64,000 bases of DNA from Epiperipatus broadwayi (GCA_028023455.1 JAQFVV010000231.1:124001-188000), one strand, 5' to 3'. Numbered from the stretch's first letter, positions 1 to 11,086 are shown. Translations and numbers: made by a program. Notes: generated from the letters alone by a model not told the origin.

Positions 1-71
1 TCCTACTTATATGAATCTTCTATAAAAATTGTAATTCCAAAGATAACAAAAGACGTTCAAAGCTAGGAACA

Positions 72-500
72 TGTATATCATTACTTAACACTGTCAATTA
101 GAAGATAGGAGTCTCGAAAACCATGGATCTATGTATTAATATCTAGTACAGCTAATAAGAAGATAGAAGCTTTTAATACTATTTTGAAGCCCTAGGACTC
201 TCTAAAATCATGGACCTATGTATTAATATTTAATACAGCTAATGAGAAGATAGGAGCTTCTAATACTATTTTGAAGCCCTAGGAGTCTCTAAAATCATGG
301 ACCTATGTATTATTATTTAGTACAGCTAATGAGAAGAGCTTCTAATACTATTTTGAAGCCCTAGGAGTTTCTAAAATCATGGACCTATGTATTAATATTT
401 AGTACAGCTAATGAGAAGATAGGAGTTTCTAATACTATTTTGAAGCCCTAGGAGTCTCTAAAATCATAGCTAATGAAAAGACAGGGGCTTCCAACACTAT
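72..500. repeat. Tandem array, about 87-bp unit, ~5 copies
   Basis: Successive units begin with GCTAATRAGAAG at 151, 238, 325, 407 and 469, giving spacings of 87, 87, 82 and 62 bp. A more diverged unit precedes them. Each unit contains TTTTGAAGCCCTAGGA and ATCATGGACCTATGTATTA. The last unit is truncated and runs into the SINE at 509. Units are close to identical, so the array is young or homogenised. No coding potential is seen. Confidence 0.9.
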
Positions 501-508
501 TTCTTTCC

Positions 509-604
509 ATATGTCATAGCATTTGCTGGGAGGCGAACCTGCAACTGTCTGTAACAAAGTGCTTGCTTATAAGGTGGCTGTGCTGACCTCTCGGCTAACA
601 ATGC
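509..604 (-). mobile_element. tRNA-derived SINE, family S1
   Basis: Read on the minus strand it has a tRNA-like A box (GTTAGCCGAGAGGTCAGC), a B box (GGTTCGCCTCCC) and the family 3' end GCTATGACATATGG. The same roughly 95-bp sequence recurs at 943, 11963, 34993, 47679 and 55807. The head resembles a class II (Ser/Leu-type) tRNA. It cannot be a working tRNA because the acceptor stem does not close. An oppositely oriented copy lies 340 bp downstream. Confidence 0.85.
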
Positions 605-942
605 TTGACGACTTCTTTATCACCTATGCTGAACTTAAACCATATTCTTTTATTCGCATTCTTAAAATATATGTAGAGTTCAAATTCAAAACATAAAAAG
701 GTTTCAATCCCATAATCTTTGGACACATTATTTAACAGATATTGACTCATACCAGGTGCACATTTAAACACATAAATGCTGAGAACACATCAAACAGAAA
801 TATATATTTTGAGATTTTTCTTATAACGGATTGTTTATTATTAATATCTTTTTTTGTATATCCACTATCTTTGCAAAAACTGCTTGAATGCTTTTGATGT
901 TCTCTACTAATGATAGGTATGATTTGATCAAAACGTTTTTGC

Positions 943-1046
943 AACATTGTTAGCCGAGAGGTCATCGCAGCAGCCTTGCAAGCAAGTAGTTGGTTGCAGA
1001 CGGTTGTGGGGTCGCGTCCCGGCTGATGCTATGACATATGAGAAAA
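943..1046 (+). mobile_element. tRNA-derived SINE, family S1
   Basis: It starts ACATTGTTAGCCGAGAGGTC (A box), has a slightly damaged B-box region (GGGTCGCGTCCCGG), then GCTGATGCTATGACATATGAG and a short A-run. It is the inverted partner of the copy at 509-604, which makes the two a potential long hairpin. I see no clear target-site duplication. Confidence 0.85.
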
Positions 1047-1088
1047 AACTATTTATATAGGTAATACAAATATAAATAAATATCAAGA

Positions 1089-1394
1089 TTAACACTTCAA
1101 CATTGGTTTATTAAATAAATGAAATACTCTCAACCCAAAGCACAAGACAAAACTTTTTTAGAGAAAAGAATGGTCCATCTTCTCTCCTTAATCTGTAACA
1201 CTTTGGAAAGAAAACATGAATATTTTAAATCATTTGCATTACTTTTAAAGCTATATTTTAAATTGTCATATTATTTTAATTGACATTTGGGGTAAAGAGA
1301 AAAGAAGGATCGTTCTTTTCTCTAAAAAAGTTTTGTTTTGTGCTTTGGTTTGAGAGTATCTCATTTATTTAATAAACCAGTGTTTGAGTGTTAA
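1089..1394. mobile_element. Foldback element, family D (TIR about 105 bp)
   Basis: The left arm begins TTAACACTTCAACATTGG and the right arm ends CCAGTGTTTGAGTGTTAA. The arms are inverted copies over about 105 bp and include TTTATTAAATAAATGA and ACTCTCAAMCCAAAGCACAA. An AT-rich spacer of about 90 bp separates them. It is non-coding, so a MITE-like non-autonomous element is the simplest reading. A relative lies at 63540-63726. Confidence 0.85.
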
Positions 1395-1627
1395 TGGAGC
1401 TATACTATATAATATTAATTGTGGGATTGTTTATATTTTTATATATAAATAGTGACATCTTTTACCTATAAACATTTTGTAGAACATTAGGCTTCTATAC
1501 TTAATTTTACAAGATAAAACTGATATAACTTTACTTAATTGACTATGTCTAAAAACCAGATAAGATTTTATTCTACACTAGAGACATCTACTGTAATTTT
1601 CTGTAATCATTAGACAACAGATAATAG

Positions 1628-1672
1628 CCTCACTCCAGATCAGTTTCTGTCTTTCAGATTCATCAGTTGAGG
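1628..1672 (-). other. Hammerhead-like motif, degenerate
   Basis: On the minus strand CTGATGA (1660-1666) is followed 12 nt later by GAAACTGATC and TGGAG, with CCTCAA upstream. This is the order of a hammerhead core. Stem I pairs poorly next to the core and stem II is only two pairs, so I treat it as a decayed or look-alike relative of the motif in families A and C. Confidence 0.3.
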
Positions 1673-1839
1673 ACTATGCTCTTACGTCTCTAATAACTAT
1701 CTTTTACTTTGTTATATCATTTAGACTATTCCCTATCTCGTAAATGGTCCATGTAACATCTGCACATAAATTTGCATAATTTTACAGTTAATAATAGAAT
1801 AAGTCGCCATGAATATGGGACTGTAAACTGTCCCGAAAG

Positions 1840-2234
1840 TGCTTGGTGGTAAATTTTAATAATTCAATGACAATTAATAGCTTCATTATCTGTGCGCAGA
1901 GCACATATATATATATATATATTAATTTAGACTATCAATCTGAAATTCAAAAATACAAAAAAAAAAAAACCTCTAAGAATTTGCATAGTTATATAGATCT
2001 GATATTAACTCAGTTACTATATATTTTAGGGACCTCAATTTTATGCCAACTGTTGGCCCCATTCTTTGACTAAAAAACATAATACCACAACAATATCACA
2101 TGATTTCCTCATATACTTACAAAAGCAGTTCTCACCATTGTACACTGGATCCAACTATTGCAAGCTTAAATAATCAGTAGACAAGAGATAGCATAGAGTG
2201 AAAAGAACTGCTTTTGGGAACATAATTAATCTTA
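1840..2234. other. AT-rich, nothing recognised
   Basis: It contains a short (AT)n run near 1905-1922 and an A-run near 1957. An open frame of 76 codons here is low-complexity and lacks any familiar motif, so I do not call it a gene. Confidence 0.5.
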
Positions 2235-2760
2235 CAAACAATTAAACCATTGTAACATCACATGATCATCTTTTCTTAAGCTTGCACAAGCTGTTTAAAC
2301 AATAGCATAAAATTTCCACCCAACAGTGCCACCTAATGCAATCTCATGATCGTGTGATGTTTTAATGGATTAATACCAATACTAGCCATAGGATGAAGGT
2401 GACAATGGTTATTAAAAAAAGTAAAATATCCCAAAATTTATAAATATTGAACTGGATTCAGATCAGTTTAACTACATAGGCACATTAGCTTGTTTTGAAA
2501 TCATTAGCTTGTTTTCAGTTTTAGTCTGAGCTTTATAAACAAACTAAAAGGTAATAGGTGGGTGCACGAGCGGAAGTGCATTAGATCTGAAAATCCAGGC
2601 GCATATCTTCCATATCCAAGGCTCCTCAGTAATGAGAGCCATAAGAAAGAAACTAGTTCAGGGATATTGAGTGGGAAAAAAATTGGGTAGGGATTATAAT
2701 GCACAACTGCCTAGCATCTATTCACTATTAGCGCTTGCATTAGATGATACTAATGTACAG
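2235..2760. mobile_element. Foldback family A, diverged copy
   Basis: It shares with other A copies the landmarks ACATCACATGATCATC, TTGCACAAGCTGTT, a central CAGATCAGTTTAACTACATA and CCAAGGCTCCTCAGTAATGA. The arms are badly diverged. The hammerhead-like motif present in better A copies is damaged here (GTAATGA instead of CTGATGA). It is non-coding. Confidence 0.6.
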
Positions 2761-3276
2761 AAAAATGTTGCTACATATGAAAAATTCATGTGTTATTGTT
2801 GTTGGTGATAATCATATTTTCTTTAGGCTATAAGCTATAATAAAATTAAACACATGGTTAGATAAGAACCATAATTTTTAAGAATTCAATATAAAATAAC
2901 TTTTTAATAATTATTTACTTCACTATTTGTTATTTTAATTTTTTATCATAATTATTATCACTGTCATAATAGTGTTTATTATTACATTTCCATATAATTA
3001 TAGAACTGCAATTGAAAATACAATTTTAATACGAACATTTAATCCAAAATTTAGTAAGATATTTTTGCTTATTTTTTACCACTGAATTCATATCTGGTGT
3101 AATTTTAGTAGTCGTGATGGTGTGGCCCAAGTTTTACCAATTATTTGGGATCTTTTTGAATTTAGTAAATGTCAATAGCAGAGAGATTTGAACCCAGACT
3201 TTCAAGTTCCCTACAATTATCCACTCTATCATATACAACTGATATGACCACATACATGTGAAAAAGATAAAGGATC

Positions 3277-3320
3277 TTCAATATACATATTTCGTTCTGA
3301 ACCAGCACTCATCAGTTGGT
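3277..3320 (-). ncRNA. Hammerhead ribozyme-like, family G left arm
   Basis: On the minus strand it has CTGATGA (3309-3315), stem II GTGCTG with CAGAAC (one mismatch) and GAAA, followed by a stem III of AT, a four-base loop and AT. Stem I keeps only three of five pairs (ACCAA with TTGAA). The core bases are all present. Activity is uncertain because of the short stem I. Confidence 0.55.
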
Positions 3321-3483
3321 ACAGATCATCTCCCCCCCATATATATATATATATATCATATATATAAGCAGTGCTCAGTTTCAATGATATGAATGGCTGA
3401 AGAGTTGGAGTGTAGAGAATATTGATGCCTATCCATTGAAGCATGAAGATTTACTATCTTAATATAAACCGAGTACCGCTTAA

Positions 3484-3484
<1 letters not shown>

Positions 3485-3521
<37 letters not shown>
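3485..3521. repeat. (TA)n(TG)n microsatellite
   Basis: An uninterrupted AT dinucleotide run passes into GT repeats, directly before the plus-strand hammerhead motif at 3541. Confidence 0.9.
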
Positions 3522-3540
3522 ACAGGAGATAATGATCCGG

Positions 3541-3583
3541 ACCAACTGATGAGCACTGGTTCAGCACGACATACATAAATTGG
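3541..3583 (+). ncRNA. Hammerhead ribozyme-like, decayed, family G right arm
   Basis: ACCAA is followed by CTGATGA and then GCACTG, GTT, CAGCAC. The essential GAAA has become GACA and one stem II pair is lost. It is a recognisable homologue of the intact copy at 16362, but I expect it to be inactive. Confidence 0.5.
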
Positions 3584-4059
3584 AAATCATTTATCTTTTT
3601 TATATGTATGTGATCATACAGATTGTACATGATAGAGTGAATAATTTAAAAAGAGCTTGAAAGTCTGGGTTCAAATCCCTCTAATTATATCTAGCTTAAG
3701 AATATATACTATACTTGTATTTAAATAAATGTCATTATGTAAAAAGAAATATATACACATATGTTCTGTAACATTTTTTATAAGCACATTCTATCAAAGA
3801 CAATCTTAATATACCTATTTTAAAATGTATATGGACCAGAGCATGAACATTTGAGGGCCAGGCTTGGTCCACAGGCTGGAGGTTGCAAATTTCTGAGGTG
3901 CATCATAAAATTTTATAAGTTTTAATTTATTTAAAAATAGCTTTATTGTTTTTCTTGTTATAATATAAGGAATCATCATCAATAGAAAATTGAAATGAAG
4001 AAATTGGAATAGAAAATATAAAAATATGGCGTTAAACCTTAAATGACACACAATCATCT

Positions 4060-4570
4060 TTACCTATGCGTACACAAGCTGTTATAACAGAGGTGGCACT
4101 ATTGTATGAAGGTTTGCTCTGTTATAACAGCTTGGGTAAGGGGGATGGTGATCATGTGATGTTTAGTAGTTTAATACCAATCCTGCCAACAGGATGATTG
4201 TAACTATGGGTATTAAAGAACCAAAGACACCAAAATATATAGATGCTGAACTGTGCTCAGATCTGTATGACTATACAATAAATGAGCTTGGATTGAAAAC
4301 ATTATTGTGTGTTCATTTTGGACATTTATAGTTAACTAGAAGGGTAAAAGGTGACTGTTGGAGGGTTGCATTGGATCCTAAGATCTAGGTGCAGTGCTCT
4401 CAGATCCAAGACCCCTCACTGATGAAAGCCACAAGTGAGAAACTAGTCTGGATATTTTGGATGAGTAGGCACTAGATAGGGATTTTATGCACAATAGCTT
4501 CTTGCATTCACTGATTATTCTCGCTTGCACTAGGTGGCACTACTGTGTTAAAACTATGGTGCAGGGGCCA
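4060..4570. mobile_element. Foldback family A copy
   Basis: A short internal palindrome (ACAAGCTGTTATAACAGAG and its inverse, 4070-4130) opens the element. It continues with TGATCATGTGATGTTTAGTA and ends with GCACTAGGTGGCACTACTGT. At 4418 the sequence CTGATGAAAGCCACAAG, then GAGAAACTAGTCTGG, carries the hammerhead-like core. Non-coding. Confidence 0.7.
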
Positions 4571-4824
4571 GTTGTACATTTTCACATTTTATTTTGATAA
4601 ACATATAACAAACAATTAATTAAAGCACAGCCCTGCATGATCTTCTATAATGCTGGACTGTCAGATACTGGAGGTCTCAAAGTCATTTCAGTTCTGGTAT
4701 TTCTGGATGTACAAACTATTTATAAATTTCCAAGGAATAAAGCTTTTTTGCTTGTTTTAATTAAGGAATAAAGTAAAATATATTCCAGATAAAATTATGA
4801 CTGTTTTTCTTAAACATATTAATT

Positions 4825-5000
4825 TTTTTACGTTATGCCAGTGTGGTTTAGGCAGTTGTATAACAGTAGATCGTGGAACTCAAAGAATATTCATCATGAT
4901 TCAACTCCATCGTTATCAGAAGTCAAACATCTTAGAGACTCTGGAGCAAGAAATTATTCTTATCATTTCATGTCACAATGCTTTTATGAATATTCATAAG
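4825..5000 (+). pseudogene. Probable Ty3/Gypsy-like integrase relic
   Basis: One frame reads CITVDRGTQ at about 4859-4885. Asp-Arg-Gly-Thr-Gln is the hallmark around the second catalytic aspartate of LTR-retrotransposon integrases. Just downstream, in another frame, HDSTPSLSEVKHLRDSG resembles the stretch that follows it in that family, so a frameshift is likely. Upstream zinc-binding residues and the downstream glutamate were not found. It is a short, broken fragment. A chance match is possible, but the spacing favours a real relic. Confidence 0.4.
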
Positions 5001-5060
5001 ATTATAATATGGAAAGAAGGAGAGGGTGATTGGTTAATAGACATAACCTTAAGCATATAA

Positions 5061-5940
5061 AGTAAAAGTTACTACATCAAATTTTAAATAATAAGATTTA
5101 ATATAAATAAAAAAAAATATATTATGACTAAAAAATATAATTATAAATTAGTATTATTGAGAAGAGAGAGGGGGCAACAAAAATATAATTAAAAGTTGAA
5201 AAAAAATATGAAAAATTAAAATTACATTGTAAATCTGTTTACCTGTACCTTTAAAATGTTAATTTCAAATAAATGCTAAAGCCCTTCTTACTAATTGTTT
5301 CATTTCCTATGGAGCACTTACTACTGGAATGATCTTCATCTCCTTCCTTACTATATTCTTATCACTGATATTACTCATTCAAATTCAGAAACAATCAACA
5401 GTCTCATTTATAAATTCCAAAGAGGTCTTTATCCCAATATAAGAATCATTACCGTTACTTTGTTCCCACTCTGGTTCATAAGATGCAGTTTAATCTTTAA
5501 CCTTTCATCTCAAAATGGTAAATTACTCTTTATTAAAAAATTAGAAAGTATTAAAATGAGACACCAAATATGTGCACCAACTAATACTTTTACAGCAAAT
5601 TGCAATCTTATCTCATTTCACAATAATTTATTTAATACACAAATACTGTACATTTTAACATTGTTTAAATATTACTAATATGTATAGCAACATGTACCTT
5701 TTTTAAAACAATATATGTAAAATTTATAAGATACAATGTAATTTTATTCTAGAATGTAAATAAGCCACAACAAATAAAGATAATTTAAGACTAACTAAAT
5801 ATTCTTGAATACTCCATTACATTGGTGAATATGGAAAGTTACATTTATGCAATATATATATATTAACAAAATCTTTTTTTCCAAGCTGAAAATAAAGCTA
5901 ATGTATATTTAAAACACTTTTTAATCATTCATCCTAGTTA
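5061..5940. other. AT-rich, no supported gene
   Basis: An open frame of 127 codons at 5295-5678 is the longest non-repeat frame nearby. Its protein has no motif I recognise, no splice-site support and a composition rich in Ile, Leu, Tyr and Asn as expected for AT-rich chance frames. I do not annotate it as a gene. Confidence 0.4.
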
Positions 5941-5944
5941 AACA

Positions 5945-6770
5945 AAGGTTTCTCATATGAGAAATTAAGAAATTCAATTTGAATATATAGTAATTTATTA
6001 GATATTTCTTTTTTCCAAAATTAAAATTCACTTATATTTTATTCTAACATTTTAATTCCAAAAAAATCAAAAGATGTCAGGATAATCAAAAATATGGCAA
6101 CATGAAAGATTTAAACTTTGCAATTATGACCTTGTATTATTACTTGGAAGTCTCAAACTTTGCAATATAACTTTGAAAAAATATTTCAAATGAGATTTAA
6201 AATTAGATTTTTGGGGAAAGTTTATTAAGATTCAGGATTATTTTTCACACAATAATTGTATAATAATCATTACAAATTAAGAATATAATTGCATATTTAT
6301 TTTGTTCATAAATATTTTATTTGTAAAAATAAAAGGTCACATTTTTCTGCATAATGTTAACAATGCAACTTAAGGAGTATCGGTTATGAGCTATTTAATA
6401 TCCCATCATCACTGACAGTCTGTAAAATATAATGCAATATTGTAACAATTATTAAAAGATTTAAATCTTTAAAAAATAATTTGATAGATTTATCAGGTAT
6501 TGAAATTTATTCATAAAACCTTTAAATACAGACATCAAAAATAAAAGATTTTGTTCATTTTCTGAAATCAATCTGTTGCCCCTGGCAGCTGAATAACAAA
6601 ACAGTACCCTGTTTGGGTTAAATTCTTTAAAATAATTGTGAAATTCAAATGCGATTTTTAAAATTTTTATTTCATTTCTAAACAAAAATATCTATCAAAT
6701 GAAGTCAAATTTATTATATTCTGATATACTGACATATAACAAGGGTTAACCAATCCATTCTTCCAGGCTC
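5945..6770 (+). repeat. Family J dispersed AT-rich repeat, copy 1
   Basis: It begins CTCATATGAGAAATTAAGAA and ends with CTAAACAAAAATATCTATCA, TGAAGTCAAATTTATTATAT and a GGGTTAA. Internal landmarks are AATTGTATAATAATCATTAC and the spacing of T-rich blocks. Copies share order and landmarks but have drifted, so this is an old element of about 830-870 bp. No open frame is conserved between copies. Orientation is arbitrary. Confidence 0.75.
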
Positions 6771-6774
6771 GGGT

Positions 6775-7640
6775 GTAACGTATGAGAAATCTAGAAATGT
6801 AATTTGCACTTTTTGAAGAGATTTTGCTCACATTTTTTTCCAGCTTTAAATTTCATATATTATATTCTAATATTTTAATTTTAAAAAAATTCTGAAAATG
6901 TCAGAATAATCGAGAAAGCAGGAATTTCAATGTATGGTAAACTCCACAATGATGAGTGCTCATTGTGTTCTTGGCAGTCTCAAATTTTGCGATATTACTT
7001 TGACAAAATATTATGAAGGACTAAAAACTTGTTTTTTTTGGAATGTTTATGATTATTTTTGTATAGTAATTGTGTAATAATTATTAGAAATCAAAAATAT
7101 GTATTATTACATATTTTCCACAAAAATGCACTATTAAAAAAAACAAGACTATATTTTGCTGAATAACATTACCATGGAAATTACATTCACATGAAATTTA
7201 ATGTGTCTAGAAAATTAAATAACTACACAGCTGTTAGAAAATATAACATTATCATAAAATTTACTAAAAAAATTTAATCTTTTAAAGCATAAGTTGATAG
7301 ATTTTCTAGATATTAATTCATTGAGATTTTAAGAACAAACATCAAACAAAGAAAATTGCATTCATTATGCAAATTCACTTTGCTCCTCCCCTAATTTGAA
7401 TGATGAAATGGTGTTTTGTTTTTATTAAAATCTAATTTTTAAAATAATTCCAAAAATCAAATGTGAATTTTTTAAAATTTATTTAATTTCTAAACAAAAA
7501 TATCTATCAAATGAGGTCAAATTTATTCTGATAAATAATAATGGTTTAATATTAAAATGAAAATTGAAAGCTTACAGAAAGTGAGAACAAAGAAATCTAT
7601 CGAAGGACAGGGGAGTTAATAGTAAAATTAAAGTTGAAAG
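6775..7640 (+). repeat. Family J dispersed AT-rich repeat, copy 2
   Basis: It is a head-to-tail neighbour of copy 1 and starts TATGAGAAATCTAGAAATG. It shares AATTGTGTAATAATTATTAG and CTAAACAAAAATATCTATCA and ends near GGGGAGTTAA. The tandem arrangement suggests a local duplication or two insertions at the same spot. Confidence 0.75.
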
Positions 7641-8150
7641 TTTATAACAATTAAAAAGAAAGAAAACTGTTATGCTGCATAAGAGTTAAACATTATTAAT
7701 AAATAAATAAATAATACATACAGAGTAAGTCAATAATTGAAACATTGTGATTCATTAAGAGAAATGGACTTTTAATACATTTTATAAAAGAACATTGAAT
7801 AATAATCAAAAATAAAAGCAATTGGAAATTTATTTTTATATTTTTCTATGTAGTAAATAGGCTAAAAAATAAAACACCATCAGCACAAACTACTTGATAA
7901 TTAAATCAAAATACCGTTTGTATTTATAGAAAAGAAATATAATTGAAGATTTTCATTAGTATAAACCTTGTCACAATATTCATTTAAAAAGCCTGAGTGA
8001 TTATATTAGCAGAAGAGATCATTTCTCATGGTTACAACATCTCTATAATTGTTTAAATAAAAACAGATAAACCAAATAGAACTTAAATTACAATAAACTT
8101 TGTAATAGTTTTAACAAGGCTGTAAACCTTAGCAATGAGCATCTGAAAAA
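7641..8150. other. AT-rich, nothing recognised
   Basis: No open frame of interest, no repeat landmark and no RNA motif was seen. Confidence 0.4.
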
Positions 8151-8261
8151 ATCGTCACTAGAGACCTCTGTAGGTCTTTAAAACACATGCATACGCTATG
8201 AAGAAAAGAGAGAAAAACACGACACAAATTATGCAACTTGCCTTGAAGCTTGTGCTAAAAC

Positions 8262-9007
8262 GTACACTAGATGGAGCTTACCACTAGCTCCAAACAAGCT
8301 TTAATTATAAGTGCCAACAGAGAAAGAATTCAAAATCTCTATTGGAAAATCATCATCTCCGGACCAATTGGTTTCGAGCTTAATGGCTCACCTCAGTGAA
8401 GAGTTAGGATTTCATAAACTAGATCCAAAACTTCAACTCAGAGCACTTATTTTATACATTACTATCAGTTTGAAAACTTGAATTTTTCAGACAAGAAATG
8501 TCTTCAAATCCAGCCTTACAAACCAGATAGCCATATGGGTCTGAACTCAGTTCAGTTTCACCATATATTAATAGCTAAAGCAATATTACATTGCAAAAGC
8601 CTTCAACATTTCTGCACAAGATTAAAGGCAAGTTTCACAATTTGTCTTGTTTTATTAATTATTATAAGTGTACCCTAAAAGGCTTTTGTGATGTAATATT
8701 GCTTTAGCAATTAATATATGGCGAAACTGAACTGAGTTCAGACCCATATAGCTATCTGGTTTGTAAGGCTGGATTTGAAGGCATTTACACATCTGAGTTT
8801 TCAAACTGATAGTAATGTATTAAATAAGTGCTCTGAGTTGGAGTTTTGGATCTAGTTTCTGAAATCCTAACTCTTCCCTGAGGTGAGCCATTAAGCTCGA
8901 AAACAATTAGTCTGGAGATGAGGATTTTCCGATAGAGATTTTGAATTTTTTCTCTGTTTGCACTTATAATTAAAGCTTGTTTGGAGCTAGTGGTAAGCTT
9001 CATCTAG
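8262..9007. mobile_element. Large palindrome, family B foldback (arms about 340 bp)
   Basis: Left arm landmarks (CACTAGATGGAGCTTACCAC, GGTCTGAACTCAGTTCAGTT) reappear inverted on the right (GAACTGAGTTCAGACCCATA, GTGGTAAGCTTCATCTAGTG). The loop at about 8605-8670 is short and AT-rich. The arms differ by scattered substitutions. Open frames at 8478-8678 and 8785-9003 are by-products of the arms. A hammerhead-like GAAAC motif with a GAGC...GCTC stem sits in each arm near 8345-8390 and 8880-8930. Confidence 0.9.
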
Positions 9008-9237
9008 TGAATAAACTTTGTGATAACTAAAATGAATCTGAGAGTTTATGACAAAACTTTCCTGAATTTAAAGTTGGCTGAAAAATCAAAGAAAATATTC
9101 TAATTATATTTGCACTCAAAATATATATAAAGAGAAATTCATGTGTCTCATCAACTGGGGCAAAATGCTATGATGCATTGTTACATGTTATAATAATATA
9201 TATATATTTAAAAAATTAATTGCCAACATATACATAT

Positions 9238-9757
9238 ACAAAATTTTGGGTGCTGATTTAGTGTGCGCTCATCACCATTATGAAATTTAAAGACCAGCCA
9301 AAACCACTGCTGACCCATCCAACCAATAAATAACATAAATATCGAATAAAAATTTTAAATTCATATTTTAGAAATTATAAGCTAGTAAAAATAATATGCT
9401 TTATTTCTTATGGGCATATAGTATAATCTTTTAGTATTTGAAAATTATAAGCTTGGTTTGATCAGGCTTCTGCGTCTTTTGGATGATACTTTACATTGGC
9501 TAAACCATCCTCCCCCCTCCCCGCATATTTCGGTGCTTTGTGCCATAATCAAACCAAGCTTATAATTTCCAAATACTAAAAGATTATACTATATGCTCAT
9601 ATGAAATAAAGCATATTATTTTTACTAGCTTATAATTTCTAAAATAAAATACTTTTATTTAATATTTATGTCATTTATCAATTGGATGTGTCAGTGGTGG
9701 TTTTTAGATTTCAAAATGGTCATAAGTGCAAACTAAATCAGGACCAAATTTTGAATT
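9238..9757. mobile_element. Large palindrome, family K foldback (arms about 210 bp)
   Basis: The left arm runs from AAAATTTTGGGTGCTGATTT through TATAAGCTAGTAAAAATAAT to AATTATAAGCTTGGTTTGAT. The right arm repeats these inverted, ending CTAAATCAGGACCAAATTTT. The loop at about 9460-9550 is less AT-rich and contains CCTCCCCCCTCCCCGC. Non-coding. The high arm similarity suggests recent formation. Confidence 0.9.
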
Positions 9758-10094
9758 GAATAGTGTACAGTTTGATTTATTACGAATTATAAATACCAAA
9801 TTATAATAAACTGTAGTCAAACTTTGGGTAGTCCTTTACCCCAAATTGTGCTAAATTTTATGGATTTTTCATACATTAAAAGTTAGCTTCGCAAAAAAAG
9901 ATGAAATTCCAATCTTGCATTATTTTTGCTTAACTCACTTGTGAATTAATAATAAAAATAGGACGGGGGGGGGGTCATATAAAAAAAAGAGAAAGTATGT
10001 ATAACTGAGATATATTCAATTGTTAAATGCATTTTTATATTTGACAACAATAAGTGCCACAGATAATTTTTTTATGTTTTAGAACTAATTTTAG

Positions 10095-10535
10095 TTGGTG
10101 ATCTGTTTTATTTCTTAACTAAGTAGAAATTATTTATGAATTAATGAAAATATGATTTAGTACAGCGTTTACATATAGATATAAAACATGGACACTTAAT
10201 AAAAGAACCATACAAAAAATTATACTTAAAATTATCAAAAATTCAAAAAAAAATTATACTTGATGATCTGTTTGTTTATGTTTTTAAATTAAAAAGTAAA
10301 AGTTATTTATAAAAATATATGACTTAGTACAGTGTTTACATATGGATATAAAACATGGACACACTTAATAGAAAAGCAATACAAAAAATTATACATGGTG
10401 ATCTGTTTTATTTTTTTTAATTAAAAAGTAAAAGTTATCTATTAATTAATGAGAATATGACTTAGTACAGTGATTACATATGGATATAAAACATGGGCGC
10501 ATTTACTAGAAGAGCAATACAAAAAATTATACAGC
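10095..10535 (+). repeat. Threefold repeat of an RTE-like segment
   Basis: TATGAYTTAGTACAGYG followed by TATGGATATAAAACATGG occurs at about 10148, 10318 and 10454, with GGTGATCTGTTTTATTT between units. In frame each unit reads like the TYGYKTWTL...RRAIQKI stretch near the C-terminus of RTE-type reverse transcriptase. This is a local triplication of a LINE fragment. Confidence 0.7.
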
Positions 10536-10800
10536 AAAATATAAAGATTTAAATAGGAATCAACAAAGAAGATCACAAGTGAGATATAAATGAATACATG
10601 GAAGAGAATAGTAACAGGTATCACTGATAGAATTAAGCAGTTGAAATAATGGATTGAAACCCCCCCCCCCGTGTAAAAGATCTATAGGGACCATGTGTGA
10701 GATGGATAGGAAAGTATTGGAAAAAAGAAGCTATGAATGAGAGAAACTTATTTACATGTAGAGAAATCTTAACCCTGCAGTGGATCAATAATGGTTGAAC
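10450..10800 (+). pseudogene. RTE-like LINE ORF2, 3' remnant
   Basis: After the segment encoding YGYKTW and RRAIQKI, the sequence continues in pieces that match the C-terminal tail seen in better copies at 32560 and 58800. These are a TGVTDRIKQLK-like block, a KRSIGTMCEMDRK-like block and, at about 10768, AATCTTAACCCTGCAGTGGA. Multiple frameshifts, stops and a C-run at 10660 break it. It is a dead fragment of a non-LTR retrotransposon whose protein would be a reverse transcriptase. Confidence 0.65.
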
Positions 10801-10960
10801 TTGATCACAAAGAGAATGGTTTTATTCAAGAACAAAGATTCTTGGATGAAAATAATCAATTGAAGAAAATAAAAAAAAAAAACAGTTTGGTTAGCTGAAT
10901 GAAATATCACATGACTCTATCACATGATTCCAGCTTACATATTGCTGTTATAGCAAGATA

Positions 10961-11086
10961 CATTTTTCTTTCACCATCTCTATGCCACCCACTAAGTTTT
11001 AATAACTAATAGATGCCAAATGATAGAGATTTAACATCTGGTATCTATTAGTTACTAAAGTTTATAGAAGTGATGAAAGAAAAATG
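10961..11086. mobile_element. Small foldback, family F-like (126 bp)
   Basis: CATTTTTCTTTCACC on the left is matched inverted by GATGAAAGAAAAATG on the right. Inside, AACTAATAGATGCCA pairs with TGGTATCTATTAGTT. It is a compact palindrome sharing its core with the family F element at 62193. Confidence 0.8.

Larger units (their letters stand above)
3175..3700. mobile_element. Foldback family G with two opposed hammerhead motifs
   Basis: The outer ends are inverted copies: GATTTGAACCCAGACTTTCA on the left and CTTGAAAGTCTGGGTTCAAA on the right. GGTTCAAATCC is a match to the Pol III B box. Moving inward each arm carries a hammerhead-like sequence (3277-3320 minus, 3541-3583 plus). The centre holds (TA)n and (GT)n tracts. 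No protein is encoded. Similar arms recur at 16075, 50930, 52090 and 56120. Confidence 0.8.

Noticed and set aside
72-500. CRISPR-like array.
   Set aside because: Units are contiguous with no unique spacers, and the genome is eukaryotic.
509-604. A working tRNA gene.
   Set aside because: A and B boxes are present but the acceptor stem does not close and the sequence recurs with A-tails, so it is a SINE. The same applies to all S1 copies.
5295-5678. A 127-codon frame, the longest outside repeats.
   Set aside because: No motif, splice signal or codon-use support; Ile/Leu/Asn/Tyr-rich as expected by chance in AT-rich DNA.
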